NCBI RefSeq assembly: GCF_000003815.2
Contig: NC_049982.1
Location: 7,053,596 to 7,117,595 of the forward strand
Source: Branchiostoma floridae
Lineage: Eukaryota > Chordata > Leptocardii > Amphioxiformes > Branchiostomatidae
DNA length: 64,000 bases
Direction: 5' to 3'
This document shows, piece by piece, positions 21,110 to 35,500 of this stretch. Position numbers and translations under genes: made by a program. Under the pieces are notes generated by a model that did not search any database, had not been told where the DNA came from, and saw only the letters and a list, made by a program, of their open reading frames with translations. The stretch's first letter is position 1, and every line of letters starts with the position of its first letter.

Positions 21110-24100
21110 TTAAGTATCGTTCTTGACCGGATGAAGCTTCACCCATATCCCATCCTTAGCCTGCACAGTTAAACTGTCAAAGGGAACAGCTGGCGATTTG
21201 GTCTCGTCCAGCTCCAGCTGGAAATGCTGCAGGATCAGCGCCACCGACACCTTCATCTCGTTCATGGCGAAGTTTTTCCCGATGCAGTTCCTGCAAGCAA
21301 ATAAACTATAAGAACCTTTGAAGGCAATCCTGTCTTCTTGAGCATTTTTATACATGTACAGTTTTGTTCTCCTAAAATAGCCGGCAAAAAATATTGGTCT
21401 TAATCACACGTTGATTGTGCTGCTCTAGACTTCCAAATCAACTCAGTTACTCATAATAATCTTTACATAAATTGAGATATCTTAGTTTCAAGACAATATA
21501 TGCTTTACCTTTGTGCCAAATATTTGATTTAAAAAATGAGCTTCTTTTAAAACCAATTGCATTACTTTTTGAGTCCTCCTCGAAAGTTCATTTGACGAAA
21601 GTTTATATGCTTGAGCCTGTTATCGTACTAAATACCTATGTTCAAGGAATATTTGAACAGATTGGTGGCTCACAGAGAGCCTTACCTTGGTCCTGCGGAG
21701 AAGGGCAGGAAAGCGTAGGGATGTCTGTTCGCAGAGTTCTCGGGTGAGAAGCGGTAAGGATCGTATACCTAGGGGATTCATGAACATTAATGCTCGCTAT
21801 ATGTGGAACAGCGCTGATGGGAAAGGGTACGTCAGTGAACACGCACCACTGCGAGTGAACAAACTCCCGATGTAGTGTTTCTCAAATGTATCGTGGTGAG
21901 GAAGTTTAAAGGTGCGCCACTAGACAAAAGTGTTGCACAAAACACTCGAAAAGCTCGAGTACACATAGGGAACAGAGGACACATAGGAATTAACAAAAAT
22001 AGTAAGCTCGACACAATGACAATTGGTAAGTGAACAATGAAAAAATAATACCGTTGGATTTGGCCAAATGTCTCTGTTCCTATGAGTTCCAGCAATGTCA
22101 GTCATTGTTGGGCTTCCTGAAGAAAAATGTGGATGTGTTATTGCGGGTATTGTCACGTATTGTCCTGGAACAAATTGGCATCAGATCTTATCCCAGACCA
22201 GTTTGGCCTGAACCGGTGAAACGGAAGAGCATGCGATGTCACCGATATTGAGAATCCCTGGTCTTTCTCTCGCGGTGCAAAGGTCAGGTAGTTGCCACAA
22301 CAAAATACACGACAGAAAGCGCCGTGGGATCGAATTAATGAATGAAATCTAAATATATACTGCGACATATGTATGGAACAGCATATCATATACATACACT
22401 AAAATCCATGGAATACCTGCCAGCAGATATAGATAATGGAATAGAATATTGCTCACCCATTGGTAACCATTTTCCACCAACGAAAGTCAGGTCCTGCTTC
22501 AAAGACCGTGCCACTCGAGGAACAGGGGGGACACAGCGCATGCTCTCTTTGATGCACATGGTGATGAACGGCAGTTTACCAACGTCATGCCTGCACAAAC
22601 AGTAACATTGATCGGGAACAATACAAGGGATCCAATGATACGTTATATATATGGACGTTTAAGTTTGAAGCTTTTGTTCGGCAGTGATGAAAAAGCAGGC
22701 TCACCAGTCAAATGGGCCAATGTTTTGCAACAGCGCTTACCGTGCCAGAACTGCACTGATAGAATGTGTCAATAAGATGGCAGTAAGCATTTAACTTACT
22801 ACAGATATCATCTTCATGGACACGGTAAGAGACCGGTAATGAGAAAGCATTGGGGGTACAAAAACGGTGTGCGTTCTCACCATGTCATTTCTGCCCGTCC
22901 TTGCAGCACCCCTTCCACCTCCCTCCTGCACTTGTCCTGATAATCCTTGTGTTTGGCCAGATGGTAGAGTGTCCAGCTGATTCCACTGGCCGTGGTGTGG
23001 TGACCACCGAACAGGAAAGTGTTGACTTCGTCTTGGATCTCGGAAATGCTCAGCCCGGTGCCGTCTTCATCCTAAACGCGCCATATACTAGTATACTGTT
23101 TTATTTGAATAATTAAGTTTTTGTATCGGTTGCTATTGAATATTAAAAAAAAATTCCTCGTCAGCAATATGATTATCTTGTACAAATGTACTAACGTTAC
23201 ACACTAGAAACACACATATTAGCAGCTATTTAAGTCTTCTCACAACACATAACAGTTACCTCTCTTTTTTCAAAATTAGTCATTTTTACATTGTACGTTG
23301 CAGCTGAATTTATATATTTCCATGAAATTCTCATTGACAAACCCGTAGAACATTAGAACCCTCTCTATGGTACAAGGTTTGGCAATGGTACATTAGTTCC
23401 ATTACACTCCTCAATGTGATGCTAAATCGTGACAGTTATCTAAAAACGACTAAAGAGGTGAGAGGAGTTAGAGGAGAAATCGGCAAATGTATGACAAGCA
23501 TGATATTATGCAAGTATGATATTACCTTCGCTTTTAGCAAGATATCTAACAGGTCCAAACACTTCCCGCTTTTGAAACTGGAGTCTTTCTTCTTCAGTTC
23601 CTCTTTCCTTTCTTTTATTACCTGTGCGGAGAAACTGTGGACGATCTTGCAGGCCCTGCGGAATCTTCAGAAAATAGAAGAAATTCACAAACGAGACAAA
23701 GTCTGATAAACGATGGACGTGATATAGTATGATGAAGTTTTGGATCGTATTCATGCATATGATTGTTGACTTTGACTATGATATTGATAGTGGCAAAATC
23801 CAGTCAATGTAGTAGTAGCCTGGTTGTCAGGTTCACCTCACTAGACGATAAACCCTTCGGCTGGAGAGGCCACGCGCCACACCCCATGCCCGTTTTTGGG
23901 GCACCTGATCCCTAATATATATCGCGCCTTGATTAGAGGTCGTGTGCTAACTTTGGAAGCGGGCATGTGGCTTTCCTGGCCGAAGGGGGTATCGTCTACT
24001 ACGGTCTAGTGTGGTAGGTATGGTAACCAGCAGCACTGGTAAAACTCAACAAACGAAAACTCCCAGCTTACCGACGTCCGTCTGCGCTGAGGTAGTAGAT

Positions 24101-27100
24101 GAAATCGATGTGGTTGGAAAGATAGTCAGGCCGGTCTTCGATCAGTTTGGTCAAGTCGTGTACAGCCAGGACGTACGGGGCCGACTGGCTGCAGGAAGAC
24201 CACAAAGAATAATCTCTTTCGAGCCCCGTGAAGAGTAGATGGAAAATACTATAGAAATCCACCAAATAGGGCAAATAGTTGGAAACAGGATTTATGGCTG
24301 GTCACATGGTCATGCATAGGCAACCTATGAGACCGGCCAGTCGTGTGGCAAATCATTAACCCTATTTGGGCCGAACTTTTGTACTTTTTTTAGGGAGGAA
24401 AGGAAAATATGCCGCGAAAGGAAAAATACAGCTGCAGGGAAAGGTATATATACCGGGAAGCTTGTACGGGCCCGTCCAAACTTTCCCGGCATTTTGTCCT
24501 TCCCCGGCATATTTTCTTTTCCCAGCGTATTCCCGCGGTTACAAACCTTACGCCAAGGCCCCCAGAGACGCCGGTGAAGGAGGCTGCAACAGACAACTTT
24601 TTAAAAAAGCAAACCAACTTACCCGTCAGTCTGGCACCTGCTGTTGTAACCAAGGCTGCATTTCAGGATGTTGTCCAACGTCATCAGCCCGATGTGGTCA
24701 AACAGCTCAACAGATGCACCAGCTGCGCCACGTGACAACCACTTGTTCTAAGAATAGGAATCAACGCTTTAACTTTGAACATCATCTTAAACTTAATGAC
24801 CATGTTTTGATATTGATTCTGACTATTTTTATCATGATCTTGAGAACCATGAGAGCAATCGGTCAACTTGTCTACACCATAGTCAAATATTATCTGTGTA
24901 AAGGACCAAGGGACTTTCAACTGATTTTCCTCAGATTTGCAAAACCAGGCTATAAGAAAGAAACCGAAATATCTGCATAGCTGAAGCGTACCAGAAGCAC
25001 AGCAGTTGACTCAGAGAACAGCTTTACATAGTGCTTCAGGATGTCGAAGTGAAACGCGGGAGTCAGCAGGCGTCTGTTCCTCTGCCACTTGGGGCCATCA
25101 CTGAGTAGAAGACCGTCTCCTACATGGAATGTACAGAAACACTGAGTTATCGGGGAGTCTACTTAGCGTTTTTTTTCATCTTCCGTATTTTTTGCTTATG
25201 CAGTAAACATAGTATACGAAAAGGTGTAGGACCATAAGTTTGCAAAACCACACCACACAGTCATATCATTTCACGATACTACAACATTGTTAGCGTTTTT
25301 AATTATCAATATCAAAATCGAAAGCCATCCATTAGCTGATTTCTTAGAACTTGAACGTGAACTCAATTTATTTTATATCTGTGAAGCAAACGTCAGGTTG
25401 ATAATGCAGATATCTAGTACTTTTTGACAATCAAGTTTTCATCGAATACTATTGTTTTTTTTTTCAAGTAAAGGTTTTTATGATTGTCAATTGCTGAATT
25501 CAATAAACCAGTCTACTACTGATACTAAAACGTACTGCCAATAGAACTGTACAGACTCCCCACCTACCGAGCCATGGTCTAAAGAACCTGTACACCCACT
25601 CCGTCTTTCGTGCTGAAAGGAAAATCACAACGGATTGTCTGACAACATCAGGCACTGGAGAAAAATCGTCACTGCAAGTGGTGGCCTGGTGAGACATTGC
25701 TATGAAAGTAGTTCTATAATATATTGGTTTCTCGGTTGGAACTTGATAAAATGTTATGAAATGAACAGATATGGCGACGGCCGGCCCCCATGATAATCTC
25801 GTTGTTGGAACTAGACAGACCGCAAAAATAGTGAGATAGGGCGAAAGAAAACAAAATGGGTAAAAAACACAAGATGAGTTCATTTTGAAAATAGACACAA
25901 TAAACGTTGTAACAAGAATTGCAGTGACAAAACATATCACAGCCATTCATTACTGTGTACTAGTCTAGTGCCAGTAGTAAAAGTGACACTTTTGTGATAG
26001 ATTGGTACCACTTACCAAGTTGGCAACAACTATACTTATACTCCATATTGGTGCCACCATTACAACTATCCAACTAGTTACACTTCTACAACTACGTAAT
26101 TACTATGCAGTCATGGCTACCTCGCTAGTGCTACAACACATTTGCCCATTTTGTTCTTTCTCGTCACTTTGACCATCTCCGGAGAGGGAAACATTTTTTT
26201 TCTTTTAAACCAGGCGAAAATTGATGAGCTTGCTTACGTCATCCATAAAATTTATTTGCTATTGCCGTATACGAAGAAAATGGATGCTCACTTTTGTTAC
26301 TGAGGATGAGTTTGACGGTCTCGGGATGGCTGCAGAATGTTAAGGCGATTATCGGAGTCTGCCAGCAGGTAAAGTAGTGATAGTTATGATCATGAGACAG
26401 TAACTGGTCCTGTAAGAACGGAGACGAAACGGTGTTGTGTTGGCTACGCTGGGTTATACAAACAAGAATCAAACTTTATTGAATCAACATGGCAGTCATC
26501 CAGACTGAATTGCGTTGAATTGACAGTGAAACAAGTTAAAAATACTAATATATTGGCAGTTAAAATCATATATAGGATAGTTAAGATCAAGACATAGGTA
26601 GAATACAATTTCTACAACCATTTCGTGTGTCAATCTCTTAATGACGTGCATAACAATACAACAATAACAACTGAGTACATGTATATTGCACATAATGGGG
26701 GTGATTGATATTGCACATAGTGGGGCACACACTAAGTCTGGTAAGTCTCTCGCTGCCCTCGCCACAAACGAGTTCCTATGCCTCTCGGTACGGCTGACTG
26801 GCAGAACACAGATAACAGCGCGTCAATGCTCTCATCACAACTTACATTAGCTCCTCAAAGAGGCCTAGGAAAAAAAATTGCGTTTCCTGTTTCCCTACCT
26901 ACTCTAGAAAAACCTGCCGACTCTAGTCTAGACTTTGTATTGTATGGGCAGTGGAGTCACATACTAGTAGCTTGCACTTAGAATTTTTTCCAGCCTGCTT
27001 CCTATTGTAGTAATAACACTGCTTGTCCTATCTAATGAAGGGTAAATGTATCTATTAGATTAAAATTAAAATTTGACATTGAAAGACAAGTGTCCTCATG

Positions 27101-27994
27101 CATATCAGATTACTTTGTTCAACTGTATTGTAATATGTGCCACTAGTCTGATTTTTAGCCAGCCTAAAAAAATTGAAAGACAAAAAAAGATAATCTCTAC
27201 CTACAGGCCCTAATTGTTTTCAAGAATGAAACAGGAAACACAATATTTTATTTCTTAGGCCTTTCGGTGAGTCTTCTGCATTGGATAATGCTTTGGATAG
27301 ATAGCTAGAACCTAATTGTGAGATAATTGTTGGAGGATCAATGCATGTTGCAGGATTAATGCATGTTTCAGGATCAATGCATAGGAACTTGTAATCCCCA
27401 AGATCGATCTACCGGTACCGGCAGCATAGTCAAAGACAGTCAGTATCCAAAGGCCTGAACATCCAATCCCGCCAATGCACACTTATTAGTTTGATACGAT
27501 ACTGCCTTTGCCCCCCCCCCCCCCCCTAACTCTGCTCGGAGATTATACATAGGAGGCAGTTGAAGTGCTTGTGATGATATCTAACGATTCTAAACAACTT
27601 AAGAATTTTACTCCATTCTGTAAGATCAACGGTATTCAGAGACTACTGCTAAGGGGTAACGCTGCAATGTTGATTAGATGAATAAAGATTAATTGAACTT
27701 ATTATCTACTTTATGAATAACTGTTAAAGTCATAATTATGATATATGGTAGCTCGATGATAACCCCACATACCGAATGGAATTCATCTTCAGGAAACTGC
27801 TTCACGACCCTCCTGATCTTTACCTGCCACGCTATGAAGTTCACCACGTACACAGCCAGACGGACAGCCAGTACCAACGCCAGGGTCCACATGACCAGTG
27901 TGGTGCCGGTAACGCCGGCGGGGAGTCGGGCAGACAGGAGGCGGAGGAACTCAGAGACATCACGACTCTGCTCATCATCTGCTGACGCAGCCAT
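21110..27994 (-). CDS. Cytochrome P450, CYP4 family
   Basis: ER-membrane monooxygenase; CYP4 enzymes typically omega-hydroxylate fatty acids, eicosanoids or related lipids. Exons in reading order: 27994-27773, 26409-26292, 25612-25568, 25119-24992, 24747-24623, 24188-24072, 23664-23526, 23071-22881, 22590-22457, 22116-22052, 21768-21686, 21290-21110. All joins keep frame; total 515 residues. Visible are an N-terminal anchor ([20 protein letters not shown]), the CYP4 stretch [15 protein letters not shown], the I-helix [12 protein letters not shown], the K-helix KESMR (ExxR), [10 protein letters not shown], and the haem loop [14 protein letters not shown] with the cysteine ligand. The usual W-x-x-G-H block between the anchor and exon 2 was not found; a short phase-0 exon may be missed in 26410-27772. 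The start could also be the in-frame ATG at 28048. In the I-helix, the conserved acid before Thr is His and the CYP4 haem-linking Glu position is Gly. Subfamily not assigned. Confidence 0.92.
23815..24019. mobile_element. Imperfect TIR element in a CYP4 intron
   Basis: TCACTAGACGATAAACCCTTCGGC on the left is loosely mirrored by GCCGAAGGGGGTATCGTCTACTACGG...CTAGTG on the right, and a GGCCACGCG/GGCATGTGGC pair lies inside. It begins with TAGCCTGG, like other small elements here. It is noncoding. Confidence 0.5.
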
Positions 27995-28768
27995 TTCGAG
28001 AGAGTAGGCAGTCCTGAATCGACAAAAAAATGCCACATTTCTAAGCATTTTATTCCTATTCTTCTCGTACCGGCACTTGTATGTAACTATAGGTACTAGT
28101 GTCAGGATAAAAAGTCGTGAGGGTCTATTGTTTTGTTTAAGTTACAGATTAGGGTGGCTGATATAAAAATTCAGAAATAGCGATACATGTCATTCTAATA
28201 TGCCGAAAGAGATCATGCTGATGATATCGATTAACCTTTGTCCTGCTGGCATTGTGTTTACAATTTGACAACATTAGACCCTATCCTAATACAACTGACA
28301 GTAGTTCGGGTGGACTAAACTTGTAACATTGCTCAACGCATCTTGTGTTGCAATTGTTTCATCCATTTCAGTAACAAAGTTTAGTTTATCGTGAATGTGG
28401 TTTTACAAGTGTAACATTTTCAGGTTGTGTAACACTTCGACATACTTTGTATCTGATAACTAGACAGCTGCGCTGTTCCTAAACAGTATCACAGTACAGT
28501 AGTTCTATAACCGCTCTCACGTCACACACGCCATGGACTCACGGTAATGTAACATTGTAGTCAGTCTGGTTGTAGTGATGATCACAAATGAGAAAGGCAG
28601 AGAAACAGTACCTTTTCGCTGTTGGCGAAGCCTATATGGTAGCTATTCTGAAGAGGACGCCGATGTTACCGATCTACTGATACCTTTATATCTAGCGGTG
28701 CAAAGGTCAGGTCAGGTATTTGTTAAAACAAGGGGTAAAATAAGCAACACAATTGCAAGACACTAGCC

Positions 28769-28935
28769 TCCAAGCAGAGGTTAGGCTCCGCCTGCTTTTG
28801 CCGGTCAATTTAGGAGCTTTCGTCGGGCTATTTTGTACTCTACCGAGTCGAAGAGAACGACATGAAGAGAACGGTGCACTATAGAAAGCCCGTCAAAAAC
28901 GACCTAAAGACAGCCTGAGCCGAACCTCTGCTTGG
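28769..28935. mobile_element. Short TIR element (CCAAGCAGAGGTT family)
   Basis: The left end TCCAAGCAGAGGTTAGGCTC is mirrored by GAGCCGAACCTCTGCTTGG at the right end. About 167 bp, noncoding. Confidence 0.72.
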
Positions 28936-30895
28936 CCTTTTGGACACCGTGAGATCTGGGTACAAGGCACAGTGTAATCACAGCATAAGTCTCCGTGGGA
29001 GCACAGTACAAGTCTCCGTGGGAGCACAGCGACAATGCCGAAGCTGATTTCGCCAGGCAATGGTTAGACAGCTTGTGTCACAGATGAAGTAATGCCATTT
29101 ATGAATATGACGGTCTTGTTTGCATATTAATAAATGTGTCCGGTAGGTAGGTCACAACATCCGTGTCGCAAGATTGATTCCAAACAATAAGGAGCCCGGC
29201 CGAGACACAAAATAGAACGGTGGCTGCAAGCTGTCCTACGGGGCCGTGCCCGAAAGTGCAGAAAAGGAGCCTGTAAACTTTCTCCAAAAGGTACCGTAGT
29301 ATAAACAAAGCAAAGTCAATGGTACGTATACAAGAGAATGCAGAGAGAGATGACTGAATTTGTTGTTACCGATGGCAGTACGTTATACATGTAAGAAAGA
29401 AATTCTTCTATTATTGGATGATAAAAGCATACCATGAAGCGTCAGTATTAGTCAGTTTATTTACATCATGTAGTACTAGAATCTATTAACACATTGACTC
29501 ATCACTGCAACGATATAACTTAAAATTGAACAGAATTACTCCCATTTCTAATGATCACTAGTAGTATGTGACACGGGGACATGTAACATGTGCACTAAAA
29601 TACAATCACCAGTTCAAAATCCCACACCCACACAAATATGGTCATCTCTGGTTAATTGACTACTAAATTTAGATATGTAACTACAGGATTCCTGTCAAAT
29701 GTTTACACCTAGTGGTCACAAGAACTCGGTCAAAGTTTGCGAAATGCTAGAAGTTGCTTTATAAAGAGGAAACATACAACAGAAACATACAGGTACATGA
29801 AAGCTGTGCTGCAGACTCAACACTTCAACGTATTTCACTATTAGCATTTAAGTTAATCTAAGTTGGTACATTACATAATGAGAAATAAAATGTTCTTCAT
29901 GTCAAGGAATTGCCGTGATTCGGTCGAAAATTCCGTTAAGTAAATTCTTTGAGTCGGAAAACAGCTTATCTCTCATCGTATTCTTTAAATACTGTATGTG
30001 AGAAGCTTATGACAGTAAACACATGGCAAAGGTAATTCAACAGTACAGAAGCCGTATATGTACTTTGATAACTTGGAATAAAAAAAAAACTGAATTTCGT
30101 GAGGCATTTAACAGGCACAACACTGCAACAGTTTCTATCTACCTGTAAAAATATAGATTTATCCTATAATGGAATACATTATCACTATCACATTTTGTAC
30201 ATTCTTTCTTCCTCAGGGGTATATTGCTATTTCTACAGCAAGGCATACTACTTCAAGGCAGCAAAATTCCAGAATCAAAACAAACTTGAAATTGTCTGAG
30301 CTCTGATGCATTGTCACAATTCCTTTTTAATTGGTAAGTAACAATGATATGTTTAGCCTACAACAACGATAGTTTTGTGCAATACCAACATAACAGAGGG
30401 CTTCTGTCTTCTAAAGGCTTGAGACTCATATCCATTATACTCCGGAATCCTAAAAATATCCTAAGATCGTAAACTGCTCTGTTGTCAGTTAAAATCTTAA
30501 CATTATTTTAGTTACAACACTGCCAGCATAGCACGACAATTTCTAAGTACTACTGTTGTCCTTGTTAGTATCACAATCATACTCACAATTACGCATAAGT
30601 AAGGCCGTTAGTTTCACAGCAACATAACTTGTTTGGCAAGACAAGAAGCACAATGTGCATGCTGCATTGCAGTACCAGAATGATCTACAACAGAATGGTA
30701 AGTAGATGAAAACCATGTACATGTACATGTACATGCATATGCTGGTGGCTATCATAACACTTTCAGCATGGAACATGTATGGAGCAAAGTCGTCCTCAGT
30801 TATCATGGAGACGACTGGCCAAAAAGTTGGTGGTTCCAATCAACGAGTTGGGAAAAAACATTCACCAAGGCAACATGCATTAGCCGTAGCCTGGA

Positions 30896-30992
30896 TGCCA
30901 GCCTTTTTGGCTCTAGCGCTCTCTGTTGGTACTTTTTCCGGGGAGCAGCCAAGAGAGTGCCCTAATGCCAGAAAGGCTGGCATCTAGGCTAC
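30896..30992. mobile_element. 97-bp palindromic MITE
   Basis: GTAGCCTGGATGCCAGCCTT at the left is mirrored by AAGGCTGGCATCTAGGCTAC at the right with one mismatch. The centre holds GGCTCTAGCGCTCTC/GAGAGTGCC. Confidence 0.8.
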
Positions 30993-32567
30993 AAACATGT
31001 ATGTTTGAAATGAAACTATACAAAGGAGTTCTTCATACTGGCATAATTTGTATTAGCAACAAAGCTTCACAAGAGTGCTACAGGCAAATTAATGCCAATC
31101 ACACACTAACTGTGCAATGTTAAATGAAAACATCTATTATACCTTCTACAACGTCATATCATTGCTTAAAAACTAACTGTTATCCTGATCAGTGTAATTT
31201 ACAATACTGTACAACATACTTTACATATACCACTGTCTCACACTAGAATGTACAATAACTGTTCCACAGCAGAGCAGCGAGGCAAAAATGTAAAATACAT
31301 TAGACACAGCATACCACACCTTATTACTAGCTAGCATTCTGCACCCAATCATACTGTACACTAATGTACACATTTTACACCATAAAGATTTTCAGATGGA
31401 ACATATATTAAAAGGGGTGCTTACTTCACCACTGAAATCTTTCTCAAATATTGCTCTAACGTTCACGTCTGGTGTCACCTTTATTTAAACTCTGGTTTGC
31501 TTCAATCTCCAATTGCTTTATTTGCAGAATAGTCTGGCATCCGTTAATTAACAACTGGCATTTGTATACTTGTCGATAAGAGAAGTGAACGAGAGCTAGA
31601 CTAAGTTACAAAATGTAGAATAGGATGGATACCATGCTAGCTGCATTACACCATAACCTTACATGTATATCTTATGTTTTGTACTTGTAGTTTTTACCTA
31701 ATTTGGTCTTCCACCTTTCAATTGCATGTTTTCTGCAACGAATTAAAATCAATCTTGATTTTTAGGTCTGTAAGTTTATTTTCCCAATCATCTCGGGCGG
31801 AAAAAGACATTTTGGTAGTGCATATTAAGTACGTGGATAGAGTACTTCTGAAATACAGGAGAAATGCAAACCAACTGCATATTGACATAGTGGCCATATT
31901 TGGTTCTTTTACAATGATCTATAAAAATAATATCATAAGATGATGCCATGGCTGTCTCTATGAAAGGGAAAATAAGAATAAGGATCAAATGCCTTATCTT
32001 ATCTGGTCAGAATTCAATGTGAATATAGCAAGAACACAAACTTTTAGGCAATTCTTGCGTATCGTTAACATCTGCATCATTTGTAGAGGAACTTTCATGA
32101 TCATGATGGACTATGTAGATGTTGGTCAATTTAGGGTCCCTGTTTGTGCATATTAATTCGATTTCTATTATTGTCTTGTGACTGAGATCTACAGGGTAGT
32201 AAAAGAACTGCTGTGGATGGGTGGGAGATACAGTTATGTATTACTAAGTAAGTAATTTATCCATCACTATTGAAAACATATGCGGTGCATTAAGGTCACC
32301 TGCATCAACATTGTAACAGGTCACTGTTACAATGTACCTCTGCAAGAAAACATATGGCTATGTCCAGGAATACTTGAAAGTATCATTTGTACTGACATAT
32401 TGAGTAATATCATAAGTTAGACAGTTTTATATTTCAGGAATCAGAGACAGAGCAGGATGGAGAAATAGGAAACTCCCTGGGTGTAGCTGCTCTGTATCCA
32501 GTGTTGTATCACATGGCTCTGTGGAAGAGGTTTACTTCCACGGCCTGTTCTGGGACTGACTGCACAT

Positions 32568-35500
32568 TCACGACTCGATCGGTCTAACCCAGTCGTGCGA
32601 CACTCTTCCGAACTGTGAAATATGCAAAAAGATACATTCAAAATCATGTTGAACTTCTTAGTTAGAGTAAAGACATGCGCTTTTTGATTTTACAGCCAAA
32701 TATCTTAAAATAGGACAGACTTGAATAACCTAGGTGCCATCCTAAGTTTTCAGTGGTTCCAAAACTCAAGCGAGGTTAGCTTGGTAAGAGAGGAATGTAA
32801 AAGTCACAGGGAACTATCTAGGATGGCACCCAGGCTAAGACTTTAACAGAAAGAAGAAGTGACCTGAATGTCTGTCAGCTCTTGATACAGCCTTCTGCAC
32901 ACTACCGCTCCCGTGTCCATTGTGGGGATGTGCAGATCCTACAAACCCACAAAAGAAAAAAAGATCTTAGTAATAGACTTTAATAATAATGCACATGTCT
33001 AAGAATACCAGTAATACATGCACATATGCCTCAAGAAGCTTATAATTTACGAATATGCCAGTAAGTGAGAGCCAATTTTAGCCAAAGGGAACAGTTCTTG
33101 CAGATTGTTAAGCAATGCATGTGTGTATCATTATTTTGCACCATATCATGAAAACCTGTTCAAAGTCTGTTTTAAGCAAAAACTTTCTACCTTTTCCCCA
33201 TACAGAATTCTGTCTATGGGACAGACCACACAGGCAGTTCCAGCCCCAAACAACTCCTTGACCTGTAGTGAAGATAAAATCATAATGATTAAATTTAACA
33301 AATATCTTAAGTCATGTAATGCACACGTGCATGACATACATGTATATTTTGATAAAAAATTTTCATTGAAAATTTCACTGGAAACAAGAGTCTATGACAC
33401 TGATTTCATGGACACATGCTGTAGACAAATTGTACAGTAACAGTACTGTAGGAACTGAGGTACATGCATGTGTGTCTTTGCAAAATATAGTTAAGCTTCA
33501 TGGGTGTAGAGGATACTTTGGCTATGAAGTTTTTTTAAGCAGCATACAACCATGTACTGCAAAAGTTCGCGGGGATTTAATTTCGCGATAGCGGGAAAAT
33601 GGACTTTTCACGGTGGATTTAATTTCGCGGTAGCACCATGCACTGTAGTCTCTTACTGTTATTAAAAAAATTTCGCGGTGGTTTTAAATTCGCTTCATAG
33701 CTTCATAGGTGCAAAGGATACTTTGGTAGTAAAGTATTTTTAAGCAGCATATACATGTATATGATTAGAAGACAAAATACAAGGTACATACAGATACATT
33801 AAAAACATAACCTACTCTGTTCTCCTCGAGTCCCTTGATCAAATCTTGCATCGTGAAGGTTCTCTCTGTCACTTTGCACTCATTCTGTGAAAGAAGTTCA
33901 AAATTAATGCACTGTGCAAAAAGATCATGAAAACTCATACTAGTATAAGATCATAAATGGTTGTGGGGTTTTAAGATGAACTTTCTACAATTAGAAGGTG
34001 GACCAAATCCACAAATCTTGAAACTTGAACAGTTTTATTATGCCATTATCAACAATCTATTTGTTAATGTTCTCTGATGCAGCACATCTCTCATTTTCGA
34101 CTATCTGCCAGCACAATTTTTTCTTCTTCTTGTAACATAAACAGTGTACCAACTGGTAAGTTGGGCCGAGGACCGCAGGGCTTGGAAGACTTGGCGTGGA
34201 AGACTTAATATGTGGATTGTACAAATGCATTTCTGCCCCTACAGCTGGTGAGGGTTTGGGACTGGTGAGGCAGTGTTCTTGCCAGCCTGAATTTTTTTCT
34301 GTCCCCTGGATTTTGAATGGAAATCCTCAAGGCGCAACGATTCTAGGGGGTCTCTGCAGAATCTAGACCCTCTGAAATGCTTTTTCCTTTATTTTTAGGG
34401 GTAAAGTTTGTCTATTACAGGGGACAGAATGGGCAAAATTTTTGTCCTTCCCCAGCAACAAAATTCCGTCAAATAAAAAATCAAAGAACGGAAGCTGGAT
34501 AGAACTCTGTGGTCAGGTGAACATAACAGAGGTCCTTGACAGCTACACTGTACCAAGTGAAGACAACACAAGCCATGAACTGACCCATCCTCGTGCCAGG
34601 TCCAGCAGGCTTCTCCTGGTCACCCCCGGGAGGATGATCCCCTCCAGGGGAGGGGTCACCAGCTCAGGCTCTGTACAGGAAACAAGTCAATGTTGTGCAC
34701 ACCCATATTACATTATACTGTATGAAGTAGAAGCCAGTTAATGACACAACGGATTATCTCACACTTCTGTTAATTGCATGGAAGCCAAAAAGTCCTGTTG
34801 TGGTGCAGCGCAGCTGCATAACGAAATACACTAGCAAATGGGGTGTGCAATTAAACGGCTTCTATTGTATAATACAGGGTATATATGACGAGTGGAACTT
34901 TGATGAATACTCATAATTGTACAAGTAAAGACCGTCATTCACAATCTGCAAGCAGATGTTGACTACAGGTAGATGATCTTAAGGTTTTCTGATCAGATAG
35001 TTGAGGTAGTGTACGGTTAAAGGAAAAAAAGTACATCAATAAACGTTTTAAGGTTTTACATTTGTTTTTGTACCCCTACATCTGCAGGGAGATTGGATCA
35101 TTCATGCTAACAAAACGTATTACATATTATATTATTAAGTCAATTCCATCCTGTTGTGATTGACACTATAGTACAAACGGTGGAACATGATGATCTCACC
35201 TCCACTTTCATTCTCCCAGTACATGAAGATATTCATGGTGCCAACCTCTGTTAGCTGCAGGAAGGAAACAACAGTCATGTAGACTAACATAAAGCTCAGA
35301 ATGCAATTCAAGGATGAACAAATGCTGAATTCAAGTAAGTGAAATGGTCATATTTGGACCAGAAGATATTGTACTCATTCGTCTGTGAATAGGTTAAATT
35401 TCAAATTAGTCACATCTCTATCACCTTAATTTGACATTGATTTCAAACTGGTTTAATTCAGAGTAATGCCCAATGATAATTTGAAGGGGGAACAAGTCTG

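Larger units (their letters stand above)
28050..32560. other. Intergenic stretch between CYP4 and BCAT
   Basis: No gene is supported. It contains short TIR elements (28769-28935, 30896-30992) and (GTACAT)n near 30716. A 69-residue minus-strand frame at 29099-29308 has one hydrophobic segment (GQLAATVLFCVSAGLLIVW) but no family resemblance, and is not called as a gene. The 3' UTR of BCAT probably occupies part of the right end. Confidence 0.5.

Noticed and set aside
22251-28720. Shared string GCGGTGCAAAGGTCAGGT near 22270 and 28695
   Set aside because: A short dispersed-repeat fragment; the flanks do not extend the match enough to define an element.
29099-29308. 69-residue minus-strand frame with one hydrophobic segment, possibly a membrane-anchor exon
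   Set aside because: No downstream exon or family resemblance found; one hydrophobic stretch in a short frame is expected by chance.
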